Assembly: GCA_964614605.1 (NCBI GenBank)
Contig: CAZTLU010000062.1
Coordinates: forward strand, 1-8,939
Reading direction: 5' to 3'
DNA: 8,939 nt
DNA from: Fimenecus sp964614605
GTDB taxonomy: Bacteria > Bacillota > Clostridia > Oscillospirales > Acutalibacteraceae
Part shown: one piece after another, positions 1-7,213 of the stretch
Position numbering within the stretch: position 1 is the stretch's first letter
Layout of the letters: the number at the start of each line of letters is the position of its first letter
Notes under the pieces: model-generated
Seen by the model: the letters and a program-made list of their open reading frames with translations, nothing else
Told to the model about the DNA's origin: nothing
Databases searched by the model: none
Made by a program: the position numbers and the translations under genes

Positions 1-31
1 AAAACAAAAGGTGGCACATAATTGTACCACC
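1..31 (-). terminator. Rho-independent terminator of rpmE
   Basis: Read on the minus strand, a 9-bp stem (arms 23-31 and 10-18, one G-U pair) with a 4-base loop is followed at once by the tract UUUUGUUUU (positions 9 to 1). It sits 15 bases after the rpmE stop codon and in the right orientation to end that transcript. On the plus strand the same arms carry a C-A mismatch and no T-tract follows them, so it is directional. Confidence 0.88.
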
Positions 32-46
32 GTAATGTCGTTTAAC

Positions 47-250
47 TTATTTTGAGAGATTATAACGCTTGTTAAATCTGTCAACACGTCCGCCTGTATC
101 AACAAGCTTCTGCTTACCTGTGAAGAACGGGTGGCAATTTGAGCAGATATCAACTTTAAGGTCATTCTTAGTTGAGCGAGTTTCAAATGTTGCACCGCAA
201 GCACACTTAACTGTTACTGTTTTATACTCAGGATGGAGTCCCTGTTTCAT
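47..250 (-). CDS. rpmE: 50S ribosomal protein L31, zinc-binding (C+) type
   Basis: This encodes a 67-residue protein that matches ribosomal protein L31 (bL31) along its whole length. L31 is a small protein of the large ribosomal subunit that helps bridge the two subunits near the central protuberance. The N-terminus reads MKQGLHPEY, as is usual for the family. Four cysteines at residues 16, 18, 36 and 39 (CxC and CxxC) form the zinc site, which marks the zinc-containing form rather than the cysteine-free form made under zinc starvation. The C-terminal part (GKQKLVDTGGRVDRFNKRY) is also typical. The ATG at 250 is chosen because a strong ribosome binding site, AGAGGTGA, ends 8 bases upstream. 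An in-frame GTG at 262 lies inside that site and is an unlikely start. The gene has its own predicted promoter and terminator, so it is probably a single-gene unit, although readthrough from addA, 80 bases upstream, is possible. Family assignment is very secure. Confidence 0.97.
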   Translation of the reverse strand: MKQGLHPEYKTVTVKCACGATFETRSTKNDLKVDICSNCHPFFTGKQKLVDTGGRVDRFNKRYNLSK

Positions 251-258
251 GACAATTG

Positions 259-268
259 TCACCTCTTT
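259..268 (-). promoter_or_regulatory. Ribosome binding site that fixes the rpmE start
   Basis: The minus strand reads AAAGAGGTGA, a near-full match to the 3' end of 16S rRNA, 8 bases before the ATG at 250. The alternative GTG start at 260-262 is part of this element, so the shorter 67-residue protein is preferred. Confidence 0.85.
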
Positions 269-293
269 CAGTACTTATTTACATAGCCTAATA

Positions 294-322
294 AGTTTAG
301 CACAAGAAAATACAAAAATCAA
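294..322 (-). promoter_or_regulatory. Predicted sigma-A promoter of rpmE
   Basis: On the minus strand TTGATT (317-322) is followed after 17 bases by TAAACT (294-299), preceded by TGC, which gives an extended -10. Transcription should start near 287, leaving a leader of about 37 bases. The -10 box overlaps one arm of a 7-bp inverted repeat (273-279 and 290-296). No terminator hairpin is visible between addA and this promoter. Confidence 0.6.
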
Positions 323-330
323 GTATTTTT

Positions 331-3300
331 TTAAAGTTTTACATAAATTTCTTTTGAAAGGCTGAATGAATAGAGAGTTACATTAACTTCTTCAAGCCCG
401 AAGCACTCTTTTGCCGCTTTTTTATAAACACGCATCTGCTGACGGTATTTGTCACAGAGTTCTTCTTCGGTTTTGACTTTATCGGTTTTATAGTCGATAA
501 TCTCGCCGTTTTTACCATTGATTAAAAGTGCGTCGATTACGCCCTGCACCACGGCTTTTTCTTGCATTTCGGGCAAATCGGGGTTGATATCGCTTACAGG
601 AATGCTCATTGTGAATTCCTGCTCACGCAAGAATTTTTCTGCACCCCGAATTCTGCGGTAAACATCACTTTTAAAGAATTCGGAAATTTTATTCACATTT
701 ATAGCCTGTGCCTCAATTGGTGAAAACGCTTTGTTTTCTTTTAAACGGTCAAGCTCGGCATTGGTATTCTGAGCTGCAGCGGCAAAATTGCATTTTTCCA
801 TAAAGCGATGCAAAAGTGTACCGCGCTGTGCGGGGGTAAGTTCCCCCTCGCCCATAAATGCGGGGCTCTCACTGGCAAGATACTGATTTTTAGTTTCGGC
901 ATCCATATTAGACGCGGTATATTTTATTGATGTGCCTGAAAGTGAGGCAAAGGGATAAATAAAATTCACCTTTTTCTCAATTTCTGACAACAATTCACCG
1001 TCGGGCCGGGCAGTAGTTTTTTCAAGCTCCTCCCCTGTTTCTTCTGCGGGGGCTTCACCGAAAACGAGTTTTATATTGCTTTCGGTAGGAATTGCACGGC
1101 AGGCTGAAAATTTGCTTTCAGCGACATATTCTTTCATTGACGGGTGAGAAAGCATACAGAGCAAAATCCATTGCATGAAGCTTGAGCAGGAATACAGAGG
1201 TATAGTATTGTCGTCTGAACCGTTGTATTTATCGCAATAAAGCTTGCGTATTGCTGAATCGGGTTCATAAAGACTGCCAACAAGATAAAGCTTTTCTTTT
1301 GCTCTTGTCATTGCAACATAAAGCACGCGCAGGGCTTCGCTTTTACTCTCCCAGCTATTTTTAAGCTTAACCGAGGTATACGGCTGGGTTTCAAATTCTT
1401 TATGCAAATCCTTATCATAACGCAGAGTTGCAACGCCCATTGTTTTATCCACAAGAGCTTTTTCACTTTCTGACTTACCACGGGCAGAGCAATTCGCTAC
1501 AATGACCACGGGGAATTCAAGGCCCTTACTCTTATGAATTGTCATAATTCGCACAACATTATCAGATTCTGAAATAAGATTTGCGTCTTCAAGGTCAAAA
1601 TTGTTTTCGCGAAGTCTGTCAACATAACGGATAAAGCCCGAAAGTCCGTAATGGCCGTTTTTCTCGTAAGTGTCGGCGTAGTTTATAAGCATACGAAGAT
1701 TAAGCTCACGCTTTTCGCCGCCGTCCATTGCACCGACTACGCTATCATACGAAGTAATTTCAAAAATTCTGCGGATAAGTCCGCTGACGCTCAAGGTAAC
1801 TGACAAGGTACGAAGCATATTGATTGTGTCAAGAAAATATTTCGCCTTTTCGTCGGTGTCGTAATTATTCTTAAGCAAGGTATAAATTGAACCTTGGCTG
1901 TCGTTTACGCGCATACGCGCCAAATCGTCCTCGGTAAAGGGGAACATAGGTGAGAGCATTACGGACATCAACGGAACATCCTGCACGGGATTGTCAATTA
2001 CACGCAAGAGTGAGAGCATTGTGACAATTTCTGCATTGTCGAAAAAACCGCCGTTCTTTTTATAATGCACGGGAATTCCCATTAAAGTCAATTCGCGTGC
2101 AATTACAGGTGCCTGACTTTTTGCGGCACGAAGTAAAATACAGATATCGCTGTATTTTACGGGGCGCTCCTCCCCTTTTCTGCCCACAAGCATTCCGCTT
2201 TCAACGGTATCCTTAATAAGCTTGCCGATATATCGGGCTTCGTTTGCAAGATTTGATGCCAAGGGGTGCGGGGCTTCAACAATATGAACTTCTGTATCGG
2301 CATTATCGGTTTCGCTGTAATCGGCGGCAAAAACCAGCTGCTCGCCTTGTTTATAATCAATATCACCAAGCTTTTTGGTCATTAAGATATTGAAAAAGAA
2401 GTTTATGCCCTCTGTAATACCCTTACGGCTTCTGAAATTGCGGTCAAGGGAAATTTTTGCAGGGTAATTATCACCTTTGAAATCTTCAAACTGCTCTTTG
2501 AATCGCAAGAAGATTTCGGGATTTGCCTGACGGAAGCGGTAAATACTTTGCTTGACATCGCCAACCATAAATTTATTTTTTGAATCCTTTGAAATGGCAT
2601 CAAAGAGGAAATTCTGTGCCTCGTTGGTATCCTGAAATTCGTCTATAAGAATTTCGTCAAAGGTTTCAGATAATTCGATAGCCAAATCAGAACGCTGCAT
2701 AACACCATTTTCGTCGGGTGCGACTAAAAGGCTCAAGGTCATATGAAGAATATCGGAGAAATAATATGAATTCTTCTCTTTTTTCACTTCTAAAAGTCGG
2801 TTTGAGAAGTTCTGCACACAATTTTTAAATGAGTGCATTATTGGGCGCAAATATTCCAAATCCTCGCAAAATTCTGCAGAGGTGCAAGAGATAAACTTAC
2901 GCGCCAAATCAAAATCGCCGCCTTTGGCTTTTATTGTATCACGGCGCTCCGATATTTCATAATATAAATCATCTTTTTCATCGGCGGAAAAGCGAACTGT
3001 TTTGCCGAATTTCAAGTTATCAACAATATATTTGATTTCGTCCCATTCGCCACCATTTTCAATAAGCTCAATTGCGTGGGTTACATCAAAATAAACAGGG
3101 TCAAGGCTACTTCTTGCAAAGGTGCCCACTTTACCGTCGCCTGCGTCAAGTATGATTTTATCAATCTTTGTTTTAATGTGTAAAAGCACGCTTTTAAGCT
3201 TTGAGAGGGCATATTTACCCCATATGCTCTGTTCGACGGGATTGTTTTCAAAGTAAAATGCAAAATGCTCGTCAATCCATTTTTCAGGGTAAGGTGCCGC

Positions 3301-3849
3301 CATTGAGAATTCATAAATTGAGAGAATTGATTTAATCAAATTCTCATCATTTCTGCCGTTGCTGAAAAGCTCTAAAAGTGCTGTATCTTCAACTGACGGG
3401 TTGTTGTACATTTCGTCAAGCACCTGTGCTACGATTTCTTTTTTGAGCATTTCGTGCTCGTTATCACTCATAAGTGTGAAATCGGGCAATATATCAAGAT
3501 TTTGGAAATTCTCTTTTACAAGCCGACTGCAAAAGCTATCCATTGTACAGATGCTTGCGTTGGGCAAAAACATTCTTTGCCTTTTGAGGAAGGAATCTGC
3601 GGGATTTTTTTCAATAAGATTGCCGAGCTCCTTTGAAATACGCTCGCGCATTTCTGCCGCCGCGGCTTTTGTGAAGGTTACAACAAGCAAATTTTCAACG
3701 GGTGTGAGGTTTTCTTTATCGGTAAGGCGCTCAATTACACGCTGAACAAGAACGGCGGTTTTGCCGGAGCCTGCCGCCGCAGAAACGAGAACTGTACCAT
3801 TGCGGGAATCGATGGCATTTTGTTGTGCGGGTGTCCAATTTCTACTCAT
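331..3849 (-). CDS. addA: AddA subunit of the AddAB helicase-nuclease
   Basis: This 1172-residue protein is the helicase and nuclease subunit of AddAB (RexAB), which unwinds and trims double-strand break ends to make 3' single strands for RecA. All SF1 UvrD/RecB-type helicase motifs are present in order: Walker A AAAGSGKT (24-31), motif Ia with TFTKAAAAEMRERI (58-71), motif Ib around 98-110, Walker B LIDEFQDT (401-408), motif III GDVKQSIYRFRQ (430-441), motif IV LDRNFRS (468-474), motif V IMTIHKSKGLEFP (768-780) and motif VI RVLYVAMTRAKE (841-852). The C-terminal RecB-type nuclease domain has H1014, D1106, D1119 and K1121 (DYKTD) and a QxxxY-like element at 1138-1142. The length is close to that of Bacillus subtilis AddA (about 1230). 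The ATG overlaps the end of addB by 8 bases (ATGAGTAG) and has an AGGGGG ribosome binding site 8 bases upstream, so translation is probably coupled. No frameshift or missing catalytic residue is seen. Confidence 0.98.
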   Translation of the reverse strand: MSRNWTPAQQNAIDSRNGTVLVSAAAGSGKTAVLVQRVIERLTDKENLTPVENLLVVTFTKAAAAEMRERISKELGNLIEKNPADSFLKRQRMFLPNASICTMDSFCSRLVKENFQNLDILPDFTLMSDNEHEMLKKEIVAQVLDEMYNNPSVEDTALLELFSNGRNDENLIKSILSIYEFSMAAPYPEKWIDEHFAFYFENNPVEQSIWGKYALSKLKSVLLHIKTKIDKIILDAGDGKVGTFARSSLDPVYFDVTHAIELIENGGEWDEIKYIVDNLKFGKTVRFSADEKDDLYYEISERRDTIKAKGGDFDLARKFISCTSAEFCEDLEYLRPIMHSFKNCVQNFSNRLLEVKKEKNSYYFSDILHMTLSLLVAPDENGVMQRSDLAIELSETFDEILIDEFQDTNEAQNFLFDAISKDSKNKFMVGDVKQSIYRFRQANPEIFLRFKEQFEDFKGDNYPAKISLDRNFRSRKGITEGINFFFNILMTKKLGDIDYKQGEQLVFAADYSETDNADTEVHIVEAPHPLASNLANEARYIGKLIKDTVESGMLVGRKGEERPVKYSDICILLRAAKSQAPVIARELTLMGIPVHYKKNGGFFDNAEIVTMLSLLRVIDNPVQDVPLMSVMLSPMFPFTEDDLARMRVNDSQGSIYTLLKNNYDTDEKAKYFLDTINMLRTLSVTLSVSGLIRRIFEITSYDSVVGAMDGGEKRELNLRMLINYADTYEKNGHYGLSGFIRYVDRLRENNFDLEDANLISESDNVVRIMTIHKSKGLEFPVVIVANCSARGKSESEKALVDKTMGVATLRYDKDLHKEFETQPYTSVKLKNSWESKSEALRVLYVAMTRAKEKLYLVGSLYEPDSAIRKLYCDKYNGSDDNTIPLYSCSSFMQWILLCMLSHPSMKEYVAESKFSACRAIPTESNIKLVFGEAPAEETGEELEKTTARPDGELLSEIEKKVNFIYPFASLSGTSIKYTASNMDAETKNQYLASESPAFMGEGELTPAQRGTLLHRFMEKCNFAAAAQNTNAELDRLKENKAFSPIEAQAINVNKISEFFKSDVYRRIRGAEKFLREQEFTMSIPVSDINPDLPEMQEKAVVQGVIDALLINGKNGEIIDYKTDKVKTEEELCDKYRQQMRVYKKAAKECFGLEEVNVTLYSFSLSKEIYVKL

Positions 3850-6800
3850 CGTTGTCGCCCCCTAACATATTCAAAGCATCGTTGAAGCCAAAAGCCTCGA
3901 TTTCGCGGATTTCGTCATCCTCTTCACGCTTGCAGACATCACGGTATTTACAATAAGTACATCCTTTATCAACGGGCAAAGCCTGAATTTCACCGTCTTG
4001 CAGACTTTCTGCCATTTTGCGAATATTACCATTCACCTTTTCGCGAAGTAATTCCAGCTTTTTAATTGAAATAACATTGCCCGCCGCATTGCCGTTTTTA
4101 TCAAGCTTTGCGGGGATAAACACATTAGCGCCGTCTTTTTCCATAGCGTCAATTACATCAATATTATTAAGCACCATACCGCTCATTTTAAGATTTGCGT
4201 TCATTTTGGCTCTTGCCGCTGAAGCATCGGCATCTCTTGAAAGCATAGATGAGCTGATTCGCGGGCTTTTTGCCTGAAAATACAGAATACCTGCGGGCAA
4301 CACATTTTCATAACGCTTGCCGCCGTTTTGCCAGATTGCAAAAAGATAAATGAGCATTTGCATATTGAGTCCGCCGAAAACCTCGGATAATTCAAACTTT
4401 TTACCGCCTGTTTTGTAATCGATTACGCGGATAAAGGTATTTTCTTCGGTTTTGTATGCATCAACACGGTCAACGCTACCGATGATTTTTACCGTACCGC
4501 CGTTTTCAAGGTCAATAAGATAGGGCAAAATATCGCCATCGTTATTGATGGAAAGCTCGAAATCCACGGGCATAAATCGGCTGTGTGAGAATTCGTCAAC
4601 AAGGTGCAAGACAATTCGCACGGTGTTTTCTTTTATAAGGCTTATTGTACGGATAAAGCTTGCGGTTGCCTCACGATATCCGCCAAGTCTTTCAAGCACA
4701 TAATCGTCAATTATTTCATTGATTTTTTCGCGTACTGTATCCACATCAAAATGCGTAAATTCGTTTTTTGGATTTTCACGCAAAAATCTTTCCAGGGCAA
4801 AATGGACTAAAGTACCTGTCTGGGCAGGGTCCATTTCTGCTTCTCGGCGAGGCTTTGCTTTAATGCCGTATTCGCAGAAATACCCGAATGGGCATTTATA
4901 GAATTTCTCGGTTTTTGAAGCAGAGATATACATACTCTTGCCGAAAAGTTCAGTTGCAAGTTCTTTATTTTCAAGTAAGAATTCTTTCTTATTGATTTTT
5001 TGAAGCATTGCAAGCTCTGATGATGAGCCGTTATTCTTAAAATACTCATAAAGAGTTGCACCAAGCACAGAAGATGTATCTTTTTCTTCTGCAAAGGCGG
5101 TATATGCTGATTTACGGCTTTCAATTTTATCTGTAGCGCACTCGTTGTAAATTCTGCAATTGGGGAAAATGCCCATAATTTCGCCCACAATTTCAGAGGG
5201 TGTGAGTGTCGCAGAAGACGCATCAATAGCACTATATGAAATATATTGTTTTTCAGTTGCAAGGGTCAATGCGTGATAAGCAATAAAACGCTCACTGACA
5301 CTGTTATATTCAAGATTTGAAACAAGGTCTGCGCCGTTTTCAATAAGCTCGCAACGCTCGGTATCAGAGAGCAGAACTCCCCCGCTTGATTCCATTGGGA
5401 ATACGCCCGTATTTGCGCCCACAATGAACACGGCTTTGGGTGCGGCGGCACGGATACGGTCTGCACTGCCGATAATTACCTCGTCAATGCCGTTGGGAAT
5501 CTGACCCAAATCTTTAGTTGACACCAATATTTCAAAAAGCTCTTTATAGCGTGCCATACTCATTGCGGCTTTGCCCGTCGCAGAATAAAGACTGTCAATA
5601 ATTTCGGCAAGGATTTTCCATATTCTGCCCTGCTCAAATGCCAAATCGGTTTCGCCGTTATTTTCAAGCACCGAGGTGAAGCGTTTAAGATTTTCGTCAA
5701 CACCCCAAGTGCGTAAGAATGTGAATATTTCGCGGGAAATAGCTTCGCCGTTTGTGTCTGCTACACGCTTTTTAAGTGCGAGAATGGGGGCTACAATTCT
5801 TTCGCGAAGTTTGTTTAACGCTTCAAGGTTTTTCTTGTCGTCATCGGTAAATTCAACACCAAAGCCACGAGGATTGCCCGTCCATTCATTTCGCCATTGA
5901 GACGGCGTTATTCGCCATACAAGAGCGTAATCTTCAATTAATGCAATCTCTTCAACAGTAAAGCCGAAAAGCCCCGTTTTAAGAAAACGAAGCACGGTTT
6001 CGGTCTGCAAGCCGTCAACAAGAATATCAAAAAGTGCCAGCACAAACACCATAAGAGGCTGTGTTAAAACTGGCTGACGGTTATCCTCGAAGCAATCAAT
6101 TCCGTATTTGCGGAATGAGGACACAAGCTCATTTTTATAAGCACCCTCGCTACGCTCAATTACTGCAATGTCGCGGTATCTGTAATTCTCTTCACGGGCA
6201 AGACGCTTGATTTCTGCCGCAACGGCGTCGCACTCGTCAGTTTTTGAACGGCGGGGCATAATTGTTATACAATCAGCATTTTCGGAATATTTTACTCCGT
6301 TGGGTGTGAAAATATTTTCTTCCAGCACATTGAGGGGCTCCGCCTTGAATTCGCGTTTTGCATAAAGTACCTTTTCGGGTGCGATTTTCACGCTTACACG
6401 GTTAGCCGTTGCTTTAAGCTTTTTAATCTCAGTCTGTGAATTATAGAAAAGCTCGTAGCGGTCATTATTCTTTGCAGTGTCGCAACAAAAAGTCACATAA
6501 GTTTCTTCTGCCTGACTTAAAATTCGTTCAAGGATTTTATACTCCTGTGCAGAAAAGCCTGAAAATGCATCTACAAATACAGTTTTACCGCTAAAATGTT
6601 GCACTTCGCCGAGCAATTCATAAAGCATATCGAGTTCTGCGCAATCGTCTTGGAAATTCTGCGTAATAAGGGCATCATAGCACCCGAAAATCAAGGATAA
6701 TTCATTAAGCTTTTTGGCAAAGCTCTGTTTTTTTACTTTTTCTGAAAGCACGGCAAGTTGTTCGCTCGCGATACAGCATTTCTTCATTTCACGGTAGAAA

Positions 6801-7165
6801 TCGAGAAGATTGCCGATGAGTGCAGGCGACTTGCGATAACGGTTAAACGCAGATAATTTATCGTCAAGAGTTTCAATTGCAAGGCTCATAAGCACCGCGC
6901 GGGTGCCGTCGTCAGCAGTTTTTTTGGTGAGCTTGCCATAAAGGGACAAAAGCCTTTCGGCAATGCGCGAAAAGCTTAAAATCTCAACATTATTTATTTT
7001 TTCATTGCCCAGAATTTCAAGCATTCCTCTTTCAGTTTCAAAAGAAAACTGCTCGGGCACTATGATTACGGCTTTGTCACTTGAATTTTGTGCGATTTCT
7101 GCCGCAAGTGAGCGGATATAACGGGTTTTGCCGCTACCTGTACGCCCTGTGATGATGTTGAGCAT
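3842..7165 (-). CDS. addB: AddB subunit of the AddAB helicase-nuclease
   Basis: This 1107-residue protein is the partner of AddA. In the family, AddB has a helicase-like fold without strand-separating activity, recognises Chi, and carries a second nuclease that cuts the strand opposite to the one cut by AddA. The N-terminus has a Walker A motif GRTGSGKT (7-14), followed by VIIVPEQFSFETERGML (33-49), which is characteristic of AddB. The C-terminal nuclease shows H788, D902, D916 and K918 (IDYKTG), plus Q936 and Y940. Four cysteines frame the nuclease domain: C758 in FYKCPFGYF, then C1069, C1072 and C1078 in CTYCKYRDVC. They match the iron-sulfur cluster known to hold the AddB nuclease domain together. 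The length is near that of B. subtilis AddB (about 1166). The start at 7165 is supported by the ribosome binding site AAAGGAGA at 7173-7180. The gene lies directly before addA, the normal Firmicute order. No promoter of its own could be identified in the 48-base gap upstream. Confidence 0.98.
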   Translation of the reverse strand: MLNIITGRTGSGKTRYIRSLAAEIAQNSSDKAVIIVPEQFSFETERGMLEILGNEKINNVEILSFSRIAERLLSLYGKLTKKTADDGTRAVLMSLAIETLDDKLSAFNRYRKSPALIGNLLDFYREMKKCCIASEQLAVLSEKVKKQSFAKKLNELSLIFGCYDALITQNFQDDCAELDMLYELLGEVQHFSGKTVFVDAFSGFSAQEYKILERILSQAEETYVTFCCDTAKNNDRYELFYNSQTEIKKLKATANRVSVKIAPEKVLYAKREFKAEPLNVLEENIFTPNGVKYSENADCITIMPRRSKTDECDAVAAEIKRLAREENYRYRDIAVIERSEGAYKNELVSSFRKYGIDCFEDNRQPVLTQPLMVFVLALFDILVDGLQTETVLRFLKTGLFGFTVEEIALIEDYALVWRITPSQWRNEWTGNPRGFGVEFTDDDKKNLEALNKLRERIVAPILALKKRVADTNGEAISREIFTFLRTWGVDENLKRFTSVLENNGETDLAFEQGRIWKILAEIIDSLYSATGKAAMSMARYKELFEILVSTKDLGQIPNGIDEVIIGSADRIRAAAPKAVFIVGANTGVFPMESSGGVLLSDTERCELIENGADLVSNLEYNSVSERFIAYHALTLATEKQYISYSAIDASSATLTPSEIVGEIMGIFPNCRIYNECATDKIESRKSAYTAFAEEKDTSSVLGATLYEYFKNNGSSSELAMLQKINKKEFLLENKELATELFGKSMYISASKTEKFYKCPFGYFCEYGIKAKPRREAEMDPAQTGTLVHFALERFLRENPKNEFTHFDVDTVREKINEIIDDYVLERLGGYREATASFIRTISLIKENTVRIVLHLVDEFSHSRFMPVDFELSINNDGDILPYLIDLENGGTVKIIGSVDRVDAYKTEENTFIRVIDYKTGGKKFELSEVFGGLNMQMLIYLFAIWQNGGKRYENVLPAGILYFQAKSPRISSSMLSRDADASAARAKMNANLKMSGMVLNNIDVIDAMEKDGANVFIPAKLDKNGNAAGNVISIKKLELLREKVNGNIRKMAESLQDGEIQALPVDKGCTYCKYRDVCKREEDDEIREIEAFGFNDALNMLGGDNDE

Positions 7166-7172
7166 TTGGATG

Positions 7173-7180
7173 TCTCCTTT
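7173..7180 (-). promoter_or_regulatory. Ribosome binding site of addB
   Basis: The minus strand reads AAAGGAGA, 7 bases before the ATG at 7165. It supports that start and lies just downstream of the intergenic hairpin at 7189-7208, which leaves it unpaired. Confidence 0.8.
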
Positions 7181-7188
7181 ATTTATTC

Positions 7189-7208
7189 GGCGGGAGCAAG
7201 CCCCCGCC
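7189..7208 (-). repeat. GC-rich intergenic stem-loop between the GH27 gene and addB
   Basis: The minus-strand RNA reads GGCGGGGG-CUUG-CUCCCGCC, an 8-bp stem with one G-U pair, closed by the stable tetraloop CUUG. It starts 5 bases after the glycosidase stop codon and ends 8 bases before the addB ribosome binding site. The sequence after it is GAAUAAAUAAAGG, which has no U-tract, so it is not a standard terminator. It stands out in an otherwise AT-rich gap. It could be a transcript-stabilising hairpin, a weak terminator, or one copy of a dispersed palindromic repeat. The fold is seen directly, while the role is unknown. Confidence 0.6.
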
Positions 7209-7213
7209 CTACA

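Noticed and set aside
251..262. GTG start of rpmE, adding four residues (MTIV)
   Set aside because: The GTG is part of the ribosome binding site of the downstream ATG, and known L31 proteins begin at MKxGIHP-like sequence.
3359..3745. A 128-residue plus-strand frame inside addA, plus similar frames of 60-150 residues on both strands
   Set aside because: They lie fully within conserved addA, addB or GH27 coding sequence, lack ribosome binding sites and resemble no protein family. They are shadows of the real genes.
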